DNA of 28,643 nucleotides from a virus. The notes beneath the pieces are model-generated. The model made no database searches, was not told the DNA's origin, and worked only from the letters and a program-made list of their open reading frames with translations. The DNA lies in IMG/VR virus record IMGVR_UViG_3300024062_000044, positions 1 to 28,643 of that record. One strand, given 5' to 3'. The translations under genes and the position numbers were made by a program. This document shows positions 20,025-28,643 of the stretch, piece after piece; positions within the stretch are counted from its first letter, which is position 1; each line of letters begins with the position of its first letter.

Positions 20025-22436
20025 ATGAAAATGTACACTAACTCAAATAGCGCCTTTCCTAGTCAGGTAGTACCGGATTATGAAAAAGCTTCGTTAGAAT
20101 ATGGTTCACAAGTGGCGCAGGCTATTGAGACAGAGTGGTTTAATCAAGGCCGAACTAATGGTAATAGATATCTTACTAGTTTTAATAATTTTCATCACTT
20201 AAGATTATATGCTAGAGGTGAACAACCTGTTCAAAAATACAAAGATGAACTATCAATAAACGGTGACTTAAGTTACTTAAATCTAGACTGGAAGCCAGTT
20301 CCTATATTATCTAAGTTTGTTGATATTGTTGTAAACGGTATATCTAGTAAAGAATATGACATAAAAGCTTATTCTCAAGATCCTGCTTCTGTAAAGAAAA
20401 GAACTATGTATGCAACTGCTGTTGCGGAAGATATGTTTGCTAAGGAACAAATGCAAGCTGCTGAAGATTTACTAGGAGTTCAATTACAAAGAACAAGTAT
20501 TCCTCCTGCAGATTTACCAGAAACAAAAGAAGAATTAGAGTTACATTTACAGTTAAGTTATAAACAGGCTATTGAAATAGCGGAAGAAGAAGCTATAACG
20601 CAGACTTTAGCTAAAAATAAATGGGAACTTACTAAAAGAAGATTAAACGAAGATCTTGTTGTATGCGGGATAGCATGTGCAAAAACTAGTTTTAATGTAG
20701 CTAATGGCATAACTTTAGACTACGTTGATCCTTCTTATTTAGTATACTCTTACACAGAAGATCCTAATTTTCAAGACATATACTATGTTGGTGAAGTTAA
20801 ATCAATAACTATACCAGAGCTTAAGAAGCAGTTTCCTAATATTCCAGAAGAAGAATTACAAAGAATTCAAGAAATGCCTGGTAACAGGCAGTATATAACT
20901 GGGTGGGGCAACTATGACAACAACACGGTTCAAGTAATGTATTTTGAATATAAAACTTACATGAATCAGGTTTTTAAATTAAAAAGAACTGAAAACGGTT
21001 TAGAAAAAATAATAGAAAAAACAGACGAATTTAATCCTCCGCCAAATGATGGGTTTGAAAGAGTCGGTAGAAGTATAGAAGTATTATACACTGGAGCTAA
21101 AGTGTTAGGAACAAACACAATGCTTAAGTGGGAGCTAGCGGAAAATATGACAAGACCAGCTGCTGATACTACTAAAGTAGAAATGAATTATTCTATAGTT
21201 GCGCCAAGAATGTACAAAGGTAGAATAGAATCTATTGTAAGTAGATGTACAGGTTTTGCAGACATGATACAGTTGACGCATTTAAAGATGCAGCAAGTAC
21301 TAGCTAGAATGGTTCCAGATGGTGTGTTCTTAGATATGGACGGTTTAGCAGAAGTTGATCTAGGTAATGGAACAAACTACAATCCAGCTGAAGCGTTGAA
21401 TATGTATTTCCAAACAGGTAGTATAGTCGGTAGATCGCTGACGCAAGATGGTGATCCAAATAGAGGCAAGATACCTATTCAAGAATTACAGTCATCTGCT
21501 GGTGGTCAAAAACTAGCAGCTTTAATACAAACGTATCAATACTATTTACAAATGATACGTGATGTCACGGGTCTTAACGAGGCTAGAGATGGTAGTTTAC
21601 CTGATAAAGATGCTTTAGTAGGTCTTGCTAAAATGGCAGCTAATCAATCTAATATAGCTACAAAACATATAAATCAAGGTAGCTTATATATTGCTTTAAA
21701 AATATGTGAAAACATATCTTTAAAACTAGCAGATGCTTTAAGTTATCCTTTAACAGCTAATGCTTTAATAGAAGGTATATCCATATATAATGTAGAAACA
21801 TTAAGAGAGATATCTAATTTAAACTTACATGATTTTGGTATATTCTTAGAGCTAGAACCTGACGATGAAGAGAAAGCTCAGCTAGAACAAAACATCCAAG
21901 TTGCTTTGCAGTCTGGAGGTATTGACTTAGAAGACGCTATAGATATTCGTCAAATTAAAAATCTAAAACTAGCAAATCAATTACTAAAACAAAAACGTAA
22001 AAAGAAATTAGCTAGAGAAAGAGCAAATCAAGAGAGAATGATAGCTGCTCAAGGTGAAGCCGCTGCTAAAACAGCAGAGCAAACTGCATTAGCAGAAACT
22101 CAAAAACAAGCAGCATTAACTCAACAAAAAGTTAGTATAGAGCAAGCTAAGTCTCAATTTGAAATAAGTAGAATGGAAACTGAAATGCAGATAAAAGCTA
22201 AATTAATGCAGCAAGAGTATGGTTATCAATTTCAATTAGCTCAAATAAAAACAGGAGCTGAAGGTTCTAAAGAAAAAGATATTGAAGATCGTAAAGATAA
22301 AAGATTAAAAATGCAAGGTACTCAACAGAGTAAATTGATACAGCAGAGACAAAATGACTCTAACCCTGTTGATTTTGAAAATACAGGAGAAAACAACTTA
22401 GGATTTAACATAGAAGAGTTAATGCCTAAAGTTTAA
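20025..22436 (+). CDS. Portal protein (803 aa)
   Basis: This is the dodecameric vertex channel for DNA packaging and ejection. The family is indicated by position, size and content: a long N-terminal helical domain, LDYVDPSYLVYSYTEDPNFQ in the mid-part, RDVTGLNEARDGSLPDKDAL (near 516-535), and a C-terminal Gln/Glu/Lys/Ala-rich helical barrel region (about 650-760: LLKQKRKKKLARERANQERM and following). Such a long barrel is typical of large podovirus portals. The gene starts directly at the terminase stop, so translation is coupled. No catalytic site is expected. Portal identity is by family knowledge, not alignment. Confidence 0.85.
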   Translation: MKMYTNSNSAFPSQVVPDYEKASLEYGSQVAQAIETEWFNQGRTNGNRYLTSFNNFHHLRLYARGEQPVQKYKDELSINGDLSYLNLDWKPVPILSKFVDIVVNGISSKEYDIKAYSQDPASVKKRTMYATAVAEDMFAKEQMQAAEDLLGVQLQRTSIPPADLPETKEELELHLQLSYKQAIEIAEEEAITQTLAKNKWELTKRRLNEDLVVCGIACAKTSFNVANGITLDYVDPSYLVYSYTEDPNFQDIYYVGEVKSITIPELKKQFPNIPEEELQRIQEMPGNRQYITGWGNYDNNTVQVMYFEYKTYMNQVFKLKRTENGLEKIIEKTDEFNPPPNDGFERVGRSIEVLYTGAKVLGTNTMLKWELAENMTRPAADTTKVEMNYSIVAPRMYKGRIESIVSRCTGFADMIQLTHLKMQQVLARMVPDGVFLDMDGLAEVDLGNGTNYNPAEALNMYFQTGSIVGRSLTQDGDPNRGKIPIQELQSSAGGQKLAALIQTYQYYLQMIRDVTGLNEARDGSLPDKDALVGLAKMAANQSNIATKHINQGSLYIALKICENISLKLADALSYPLTANALIEGISIYNVETLREISNLNLHDFGIFLELEPDDEEKAQLEQNIQVALQSGGIDLEDAIDIRQIKNLKLANQLLKQKRKKKLARERANQERMIAAQGEAAAKTAEQTALAETQKQAALTQQKVSIEQAKSQFEISRMETEMQIKAKLMQQEYGYQFQLAQIKTGAEGSKEKDIEDRKDKRLKMQGTQQSKLIQQRQNDSNPVDFENTGENNLGFNIEELMPKV

Positions 22437-22464
22437 TTATTTAATTATTTAATTATATTATATT

Positions 22465-23676
22465 ATGTCAGAAAACACAACGACTCAAGAAGTCAAACAA
22501 GAAGGTGATTTTAAAATTAAAAAAAAGAAAACACCAAAAAACTTAGGACACCTTAGTGGTAATGATCCTGTAAAAGTAGATTTAACAAAACCAGAAGCAA
22601 CAGGTGAAATTATACCAGATGTTGTAAAGGTTGAAATACCAAAAGAAGATAATGCCATTCGTATCGGAGAAACAGGAAATGTTCCTGAAGAAAAACAAAC
22701 CGGAGATTTGGTTGAAGTGGACAAACAAATACAAGAGCCCAGCGAGGTTGTTGAAGAAGTCACCCCACTCCAAGAAATAACCGATGAAGAAGTTAAAGAG
22801 GTTAAACAAGAAGCTAAAGAAGCTGTAAGAGATCATCAGATCTTAGGAAAACCTTTACCGGAAAATGTAGAAAAACTAGTTTCTTTTATGGAGGAAACAG
22901 GTGGAAGCGTAGAAGACTACGTGGCATTAAACAAAGATTACTCTAAGCTTAATGGCTCAGAGGTTTTAAAAGAATATTATCTTAAATCCAAACCACACTT
23001 AGACTTAGAAGAAATAGCTTTCTTAATGGAAGATAATTTTAAGTATGATGAGGATATAGATGAAGAGCGAGCTATACGTAAAAAGAAACTCGCTTATAAA
23101 GAAGAAGTTGCAAAAGCAAAACAATACTTAGAAAGTTCTAAGAGTAAATATTACGACGAGATCAAGTTGAGACCGGGCGTAACTCAAGAACAGCAAGAAG
23201 CGTTAAGCTTTTATGACCGATATAAAGAGCAGCAAGAAAAAGCTCAAGCACAACACGGTGATTTTAGAGATCGTACTAAAAGATTATTCAATAAAGAATT
23301 CAAAGGTTTTGATTTTAATGTGGGGGATAAGAAATTTAGATACGGTGTTAAAGACCCAGCTAAGGTAGGTGAAACCCAAATAGATGTTCAGAATTTCGTA
23401 GGTAAGTATTTAGACAAAGACGGAAATATGATAGATCCAAGTGGGTATCACAAGGCTATGTACGCTGCAATGAATGCTGATAAACTAGCTCATCATTTTT
23501 ACGAACAAGGAAAAGCGGATGGCATCAAAGGTGTTATTACAAATTCTAAAAATCCAGCGCAAGACGGACCTAGGCAAGTTGCCGATGGAAATGTTTTCAT
23601 AAATGGATTAAAAGTAAAGTCGATTAGTGGTTTAGATTCATCAAAATTAAAAATAAAAACAAAAAAGTTTAACTAA
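22465..23676 (+). CDS. Capsid scaffolding or assembly protein (403 aa)
   Basis: The protein has a strongly acidic, disordered N-terminal half (VEEVTPLQEITDEEVKEVKQ), a helix-rich middle (EVLKEYYLKSKPHLDLEEIA, AYKEEVAKAKQYLESSKSKY), and a basic C-terminal tail (SSKLKIKTKKFN). This acidic and helical plan with a basic tail that can bind the coat protein is the usual one for scaffolding proteins, and the gene lies between portal and coat. It would guide procapsid assembly and then leave or be cleaved; no protease gene is seen. A 28-base A/T tract of TTAATTAT units precedes the ATG. Confidence 0.75.
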   Translation: MSENTTTQEVKQEGDFKIKKKKTPKNLGHLSGNDPVKVDLTKPEATGEIIPDVVKVEIPKEDNAIRIGETGNVPEEKQTGDLVEVDKQIQEPSEVVEEVTPLQEITDEEVKEVKQEAKEAVRDHQILGKPLPENVEKLVSFMEETGGSVEDYVALNKDYSKLNGSEVLKEYYLKSKPHLDLEEIAFLMEDNFKYDEDIDEERAIRKKKLAYKEEVAKAKQYLESSKSKYYDEIKLRPGVTQEQQEALSFYDRYKEQQEKAQAQHGDFRDRTKRLFNKEFKGFDFNVGDKKFRYGVKDPAKVGETQIDVQNFVGKYLDKDGNMIDPSGYHKAMYAAMNADKLAHHFYEQGKADGIKGVITNSKNPAQDGPRQVADGNVFINGLKVKSISGLDSSKLKIKTKKFN

Positions 23677-23690
23677 TTAAAATTAAAATT

Positions 23691-25157
23691 ATGGCTTTAT
23701 CCCCACAGTTTGGAAGTATAGTACCTTCTCAAACTCAACAATTACTTCAACAGAACTATCTTACATTCGATGGTGCTGCTGGTGGAAATTTTGCTCAGCA
23801 ATATTTACCAGAGCTTTACGAAGCTGAAGTAGAAAGATACGGTAACAGAACGTTATCCGGATTTTTAAGAATGGTAGGCGCAGAAATGCCTATGACTTCT
23901 GATCAAGTAATTTGGTCTGAACAAAATCGTTTACACATATCTTATGCTGATTGTGCAATCGCTGCTAACTCTGGTGGTGGTGCAAATCTAGGTATTGATA
24001 TTACTAACGGTGGTGCAAACACACAAGTATCAAACGTTGTTTCTCCAGCCTCTACGGTTGTAGTTATGGACGACTTTGGTGGTGAATTAAAATGTTTCGT
24101 AGATGCTTCTAATAGCGCTACTGGTCTTATATCTGTACAACCTTACACTGCTGCTGATCTATCCGGTCTAACTGGTTTAGTTAAAGTATTTGTATATGGT
24201 TCTGATTACCAAAAAGGACAGAGTTCAGCTCAAGCTATTTCTGGTGCAAACGCAATTGGAGGTGCTAACCCTATGATTACTGTAAACCCTGCGTTTACTA
24301 CTTTTAGCAACAATCCTATTATCATTAGAAGCCAATATTCTATCAATGGTTCTGACACTGCTCAGATCGGTTGGGTAGAAGTTGCTACTGAAGATGGAAC
24401 AGGTGGTTACTTATGGTATTTAAAAGCTGAGTCTGAAACTAGACTACGTTTCGAAGATTACTTAGAAATGTCTATGGTTGAAGGTGAACTTAAAAACGCT
24501 GCTGTATCTCCTATTGCTGGAGCTGCTGGTGTAGGTATCATTGGTACTGAAGGTTTATTTGCTGCTATCCAAAACGGAGGTAACGTAGAAGTAGGATTTA
24601 CTGCTGCTGCTGGTATTGACGCTTTTGATGCAATACTTAAAAACCTAGATACTCAAGGAGCTATCGAAGAAAACATGTTATTCTTGAACAGAAACACTGC
24701 TCTTGATTTTGACGATATGTTAGCTTCTATCTCTGGAGGTTATGCAGGTGGTACTGCTTTTGGTCTTTTCGAAAACTCTGAAGAAATGGCATTGAACTTA
24801 GGATTCTCAGGATTCCGTAGAGGTTCTTATGATTTCTATAAGACAGATTGGAAATACTTAAACGACGCTTCAACGCGTGGTGCAATGACTGGTCCTGCTT
24901 CAATTGAAGGAGTATTAGTTCCTGCAGGTACTTCTACTGTTTACGACCAAATCTTAGGTACAAACATTAGACGTCCTTTCTTACACGTAAGATACAGAGC
25001 TTCTCAAGCTGATGACAGACGAATGAAATCATGGCTAACTGGTTCAGTTGGTGGTGCATTTACTTCTACGTTAGATGCAATGGAAGTTAACTTCTTATCT
25101 GAAAGATGTTTAGTAACTCAAGCTAGAAACAACTTTGTATTATTCAAAGGTATCTAG
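23691..25157 (+). CDS. Major capsid protein (488 aa)
   Basis: The coat protein follows portal and scaffold and has the expected length of the HK97-fold coat in this type of phage. The N-terminus (MALSPQFGSIVPSQTQQLLQ) may be the N-arm; residues about 45-70 (YLPELYEAEVERYGNRTLSG) suit the long spine helix; FLHVRYRASQADDRRMKSWL and the C-terminal EVNFLSERCLVTQARNNFVL fit the A-domain end. The fold call is by context. Codon use is biased towards GCT, GGT and TCT, as for a highly expressed gene. A strong hairpin follows its stop. Confidence 0.85.
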   Translation: MALSPQFGSIVPSQTQQLLQQNYLTFDGAAGGNFAQQYLPELYEAEVERYGNRTLSGFLRMVGAEMPMTSDQVIWSEQNRLHISYADCAIAANSGGGANLGIDITNGGANTQVSNVVSPASTVVVMDDFGGELKCFVDASNSATGLISVQPYTAADLSGLTGLVKVFVYGSDYQKGQSSAQAISGANAIGGANPMITVNPAFTTFSNNPIIIRSQYSINGSDTAQIGWVEVATEDGTGGYLWYLKAESETRLRFEDYLEMSMVEGELKNAAVSPIAGAAGVGIIGTEGLFAAIQNGGNVEVGFTAAAGIDAFDAILKNLDTQGAIEENMLFLNRNTALDFDDMLASISGGYAGGTAFGLFENSEEMALNLGFSGFRRGSYDFYKTDWKYLNDASTRGAMTGPASIEGVLVPAGTSTVYDQILGTNIRRPFLHVRYRASQADDRRMKSWLTGSVGGAFTSTLDAMEVNFLSERCLVTQARNNFVLFKGI

Positions 25158-25173
25158 TACATTAATGTAATTC

Positions 25174-25200
25174 TTACCCTCGTTATATCAACGGGGGTAA
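25174..25200 (+). terminator. Hairpin after the major capsid gene
   Basis: TTACCCTCGTT and AACGGGGGTAA pair over 11 bp (one G-T) around the loop ATATC, 17 bases after the capsid stop. The next bases (TTATTACCTTTATTAATTTT) are U-rich but interrupted. It can act as an intrinsic terminator that leaves the capsid mRNA most abundant, or as a 3' stabilising hairpin. Confidence 0.7.
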
Positions 25201-25233
25201 TTATTACCTTTATTAATTTTATTATATTATATC

Positions 25234-25998
25234 ATGGAAAAAAAAGAAAAAATCCAACAAACTGGTTGGGAGATAAAAGATAGAAGATATTTTTTAAAAG
25301 ATAACTCTTCACCATTAACATTAACAATACCTAGTAAGCATACAAAAAAACACGCTCTACTATGGTTTGACGAAGAAACAGGATCTCAAAGAGAGTTGAG
25401 ATACGCTACAAATCAAGCATCTGTATTTGTTGATGAGCAAAAAGGTGAAGCAACAATGGGGCATATATCTTTTACCGATGGTGTTTTGCAGGTTCCAAAA
25501 GAACAGCAAGCTTTGCAGAAAATGCTATCTATATACCACCCTTTATTAGGTAAAAAATACCTAGAACACAAACCTCAAGCAATCGCTCAAGATCAATTAG
25601 CTGATTTAAATATAGAAATAGATGCATTAAATGCTGCTAGAGAAATAGAAATAGATCAAGCTGAAGCAATCATGAGAGTAGAGATTGGCTCTAGGGTTAA
25701 TAAGATGAGTTCTAAAGAACTAAAAAGAGATTTATTAATATTTGCTAAAAACAATCCTAAGTTGTTCTTAGATTTAGCTAATGACGAAAACGTAATGTTA
25801 AGAAACTTTGCGGTTAGATCGGCTGAACTTGGAATAATTTTATTGTCTCAAGATCAAAGGCAAATATCCTGGGCGTCTAACGGTAGAAAACTAATGAACG
25901 TTCCGTTTGATGAAAATCCTTATTCAGCTTTTGCTGCTTATTTAAAAACAGACGAAGGTGTAGAAGTATTTAAATCAATAGAGAAAAAAATGATTTAA
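25234..25998 (+). CDS. Virion-associated protein downstream of capsid (254 aa)
   Basis: It reads MEKKEKIQQTGWEIKDRRYF in a beta-rich first half (LTLTIPSKHTKKHALLWFDE) and a helical second half with DLNIEIDALNAAREIEIDQA, SSKELKRDLLIFAKNNPKLF and LANDENVMLRNFAVRSAELG. The second half has a HEAT-like feel. Related-looking proteins follow the coat gene in marine Bacteroidota phages, but I cannot give them a proven role; head completion or an internal protein is plausible. It is flanked by hairpins on both sides, so it may be expressed as its own unit. Confidence 0.6.
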   Translation: MEKKEKIQQTGWEIKDRRYFLKDNSSPLTLTIPSKHTKKHALLWFDEETGSQRELRYATNQASVFVDEQKGEATMGHISFTDGVLQVPKEQQALQKMLSIYHPLLGKKYLEHKPQAIAQDQLADLNIEIDALNAAREIEIDQAEAIMRVEIGSRVNKMSSKELKRDLLIFAKNNPKLFLDLANDENVMLRNFAVRSAELGIILLSQDQRQISWASNGRKLMNVPFDENPYSAFAAYLKTDEGVEVFKSIEKKMI

Positions 25999-26016
25999 CA
26001 GGTGATTATAATAATG

Positions 26017-26037
26017 GGTGATCACTTTGTGGTCACC
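26017..26037 (+). terminator. Hairpin after the 254-aa gene
   Basis: GGTGATCAC and GTGGTCACC pair over 9 bp (one G-T) around a TTT loop, 18 bases after the stop. It is followed by TAATTATT and then a run of nine As, not by a U-run on the plus strand. It may slow transcription or stabilise the upstream mRNA. Confidence 0.55.
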
Positions 26038-26060
26038 TAATTATTAAAAAAAAATATACA

Positions 26061-26990
26061 ATGGCAATAAACGTAAATCAAGTTTATCAAACAGTTTTAC
26101 TTATTCTCAATAAAGAACAAAGGGGATATTTAACTCCTGATGAATTTAATAGAATAGGCGCACAAGTGCAGCTTGAAATATTCGAGTCTTATTTTGAAGA
26201 TTTAAATCAACAATTACGTGTGCCAGATAACGACTCTGAATACTCAGATCGTGTAAAAAATACGCAAGAAAAAATTGCGCTCTTTCAAGAAGCGGGCACG
26301 TGTCCTTACGTAGGCCCTTATTTTGGCGTACCAACAGTATCAGGTACTACCACATCTCAAACATTTAACACAACAACAGCTCAGCAGTATGTAGTAACTA
26401 CTATTACAGCAGATGAATTAGACGCTGGGCAACCAAGCGTTACCTTAGAAGATGCTAATGGTGTTCAACAGCCTTTAAGTGAATTTACTGATTGGACTAT
26501 ATCTGGTCTTACGCTTAGTTTAACTAACGTGCCTACAGCTGGCAGAGCTTTAATTTTAACAGTCAATGAGTTTGATTTTTATAAACTAGGAACTGTTATA
26601 CATAAAGATGAAACGCCTGTTCAATATGTTCAGCCTAACGAATTATTAGAATTGAATTTATCACCTATAACAAAACCATCTACTTCTTTTCCTGTTTACA
26701 GATATAAAGATAGACAGATATTTGTATCACCAACAACTATACAGAGTGATTTATCTTGTACTTACTTAAGAAAACCACTAAATCCAATGTGGAATTTTAC
26801 AGCAACAGCTCCAGCTTATCAATACATTTACAACGCTGGTAGTTCTGTAAACTTTGAATTACATCCAACAGAGCAAACTGAAATAGTGCTAAGAATATTA
26901 ATGTATGCTGGTGTTATAGTTAAAGATCCACAATTAATACAAAGCGCAGCTCAACAGGTTGCTATGGATAACCAAAACGAAAAAATATAA
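26061..26990 (+). CDS. Head-tail connector or neck protein (309 aa)
   Basis: The N-terminal helical part (MAINVNQVYQTVLLILNKEQ, FNRIGAQVQLEIFESYFEDL) and the C-terminal part (DRQIFVSPTTIQSDLSCTYL, RKPLNPMWNF, EQTEIVLRILMYAGVIVKDP) look like one connector fold. It is split by an insert at about 105-170 (VTTITADELDAGQPSVTLED, SEFTDWTISGLTLSLTNVP) that has the texture of an Ig-like or beta-sandwich domain. The gene lies between coat and tail genes. An adaptor or neck-ring role is inferred from context. The next gene starts 3 bases after its stop. Confidence 0.65.
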   Translation: MAINVNQVYQTVLLILNKEQRGYLTPDEFNRIGAQVQLEIFESYFEDLNQQLRVPDNDSEYSDRVKNTQEKIALFQEAGTCPYVGPYFGVPTVSGTTTSQTFNTTTAQQYVVTTITADELDAGQPSVTLEDANGVQQPLSEFTDWTISGLTLSLTNVPTAGRALILTVNEFDFYKLGTVIHKDETPVQYVQPNELLELNLSPITKPSTSFPVYRYKDRQIFVSPTTIQSDLSCTYLRKPLNPMWNFTATAPAYQYIYNAGSSVNFELHPTEQTEIVLRILMYAGVIVKDPQLIQSAAQQVAMDNQNEKI

Positions 26991-26993
26991 AAC

Positions 26994-28250
26994 ATGGCTA
27001 TACAACCTCCAAATAACGGATTACTAAACGAAACTGGTCAACAATACTACCAAGGTGCTGAAGGTTTTGTAGGTGATGGGGCTAATAGAACTTTTACTAC
27101 AACTTTTGATACTGACTTATATTTAGGCAATTGGAATCCTAGCGCTGAAAACTACGCATTAAATAACTTTAAAGTGTATACTAGTACTAGTGGTTTTCCT
27201 GGATCTTGGTCTGAATACATTACAGAGTTTTCTATTTCAGATAATTCAATTGTTTTTCCAGCCAATGCGATACCCGCTAATGGTTTGTATATAGTAGTTC
27301 AATTAAAAATACTAGATGGTGGTAAATACGGTTCTACACCTGCTGAAAAAGCATATGGTCAAACCGTAGAAGATAACTATGGTAGTTACAAGTACGTAAA
27401 ACTAGTTGATATAGTAAATAACTTTTTAGTAGGATATGTTGGTACTGGTAAATTACTACCAGACGCTAAAAGAACAGATGTTATCTTTCACGCAAAAAGA
27501 GGTATGCAAGAATTTAGTTATGATACTTTAAAAAGTATTAAATCTTCTGAGTTAACAATACCTGAGGGTTTGACTCTAGTTCTTCCTCAAGACTACGTTA
27601 ATTACGTGGCTATGTCTTGGATCGATGGGCAAGGAGTAAAAAGACCTATATATCCAGCTAATAATCTAACAATAAGTCCTTTCAATACTCAGTTGCAAGA
27701 TAATCAAGGAATACCTACGCAAGATAATTTTGGTAATGATTTAGAGGGAACATCTATAGTTCAAGAAAGATGGCATAGCGCTAATGACAAGTTAATAAAC
27801 GGGAGTTGGACAATGCAAGATTTCACTAATGATTTATGGGCTTACAACTGGGACTACCCAGGTTCTTTCTTTGGTGCAACAAGAGGTCAAATGTATGGAA
27901 TGGATCCTCAGTACTCACAGTACAATGGCTGGTTTAATATGAACGAAAGAGAAGGTAAAGTATCTTTTTCAGCAAACTTAAAAGACAAGTTAATTGTTTT
28001 AGAATACATATCAGACGGCTTAGCTACTGATTTAGACACTAAGTTACCTAAGCTTGCTGAAGAGGCAATGTACGCTTATATACTTTATTCTATAATATCT
28101 ACTAGAGCAAACCAACAAGAGTATGTAGTTCAAAGACTAAGAAAAGACAAGAGTTCAAAATTGCGAAACGCAAAAATAAGATTATCTAATATAAAGCTTG
28201 AAGAAATAGTACAAGTAATGAGAGGTAAATCTAAATGGATAAAATCATAA
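26994..28250 (+). CDS. Adaptor or tail-tube protein, P22 gp4-like in type (418 aa)
   Basis: An N-terminal beta domain (EGFVGDGANRTFTTTFDTDL to LYIVVQLKIL, about 23-105) precedes a helical adaptor part: LVDIVNNFLVGYVGTGKLLP, then FHAKRGMQEFSYDTLKSIKS, then LPQDYVNYVAMSWIDGQGVK. This helical pattern recalls adaptor or tail-accessory proteins that bind below the portal in P22- and crAss-like podoviruses. The C-terminus is basic (RLRKDKSSKLRNAKIRLSNI). The family call rests on this pattern and location, without a search. The next gene starts 3 bases on. Confidence 0.65.
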   Translation: MAIQPPNNGLLNETGQQYYQGAEGFVGDGANRTFTTTFDTDLYLGNWNPSAENYALNNFKVYTSTSGFPGSWSEYITEFSISDNSIVFPANAIPANGLYIVVQLKILDGGKYGSTPAEKAYGQTVEDNYGSYKYVKLVDIVNNFLVGYVGTGKLLPDAKRTDVIFHAKRGMQEFSYDTLKSIKSSELTIPEGLTLVLPQDYVNYVAMSWIDGQGVKRPIYPANNLTISPFNTQLQDNQGIPTQDNFGNDLEGTSIVQERWHSANDKLINGSWTMQDFTNDLWAYNWDYPGSFFGATRGQMYGMDPQYSQYNGWFNMNEREGKVSFSANLKDKLIVLEYISDGLATDLDTKLPKLAEEAMYAYILYSIISTRANQQEYVVQRLRKDKSSKLRNAKIRLSNIKLEEIVQVMRGKSKWIKS

Positions 28251-28253
28251 TAC

Positions 28254-28643
28254 ATGGCAGAAGCTAAAAATACTTTTCTAAAATCCAAGATGAATAAAGA
28301 TCTTGATGATAGAATATTGCCTAACGGTGAATATAGAGATGCTCTGAATATATCTGTAGGTAGATCAGAAGACAATGATGTTGGTTCGCTTGAGAATATA
28401 TTAGGTAATTCTTTAATAGCGGCTACAGCCTCTAGCAATGCTAATTTAAAATGTATAGGTAAGTTTGAAGATGAAGTTGGTAATAGAATATTTCAAATAT
28501 TAACAGACTATACTGATGTAGACGCTACTTGCCAAACGATAAACTATCCATCAGCATCTACTGCTGTAGAAATGAAAATAACTGTTCTTGATCTTAATAA
28601 TAATACTTATAGTACTTTAGTTGAAGGTAAGTTTTTAAATTTA
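28254..28643 (+). CDS. Tail-hub or nozzle-type protein, N-terminal part only
   Basis: The reading frame opens with MAEAKNTFLKSKMNKDLDDR and continues ILPNGEYRDALNISVGRSED, then DVGSLENILGNSLI, to the window edge without a stop (130 codons seen). The motif D.R.LPNGEYRDALN...V.....D.G.LEN..GN is typical of beta-propeller tail proteins at the distal end of podovirus tails, which often have 600 or more residues. It follows the adaptor gene by 3 bases, as expected for a tail operon. Partial at the right edge. Confidence 0.7.
   Translation, partial: MAEAKNTFLKSKMNKDLDDRILPNGEYRDALNISVGRSEDNDVGSLENILGNSLIAATASSNANLKCIGKFEDEVGNRIFQILTDYTDVDATCQTINYPSASTAVEMKITVLDLNNNTYSTLVEGKFLNL

Overview
The window looks like part of a lytic tailed phage (podovirus-like) of a marine Bacteroidota, probably Flavobacteriia. 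The host inference rests on four things seen in the sequence: low GC outside a few islands; start codons preceded by A/T tracts such as ATTAAATTAAATG instead of Shine-Dalgarno sites; one secreted protein whose signal peptide ends in the Flavobacteria-typical SAQ; and a terminase, portal, coat and connector set of the kind seen in marine and crAss-like Bacteroidota podoviruses. The family assignment is inference; I ran no search.

Layout. (1) Positions 86-3127, minus strand: a compact leftward block of fourteen small genes (39 to 87 residues), mostly hypothetical. They are served by five copies of one promoter-like element, TACAWACWWAATACGA-N9-GATAATA, which resembles promoters of T7-type single-subunit RNA polymerases. 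Two tRNA T-arm-like hairpins lie in its gaps. (2) Positions 3197-3667: a 470-base divergent intergenic region with a TGTCAT/ATGACA motif array and a GC-rich structured block. (3) Positions 3668-9037, plus strand: four tail-fibre or receptor-binding type proteins. (4) Positions 9098-11678: a phage chaperonin module, GroEL followed by an overlapping GroES, and a conserved-looking hypothetical protein. (5) Positions 11679-16989: small virion-like and hypothetical genes, including a putative zinc metallopeptidase, a holin, and a secreted protein. (6) Positions 16989-28643: a tandem GroES-like protein, a small-terminase candidate, the large terminase, portal, scaffold, major capsid protein, a virion-associated protein, two connector or tail-tube proteins, and the N-terminal part of a tail-hub-like protein cut by the window edge.

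How it fits together. The leftward block is probably transcribed early or middle, possibly by a phage RNA polymerase encoded elsewhere. The rightward block builds the particle. GroEL/GroES and the second GroES-like protein sit among structural genes, which suggests they help fold coat or tail proteins. Hairpins after the capsid gene and after the next gene may set relative expression. No integrase, repressor, replication gene or endolysin is visible, so the window is only part of the genome. Positions 1-85 hold no gene I can support.
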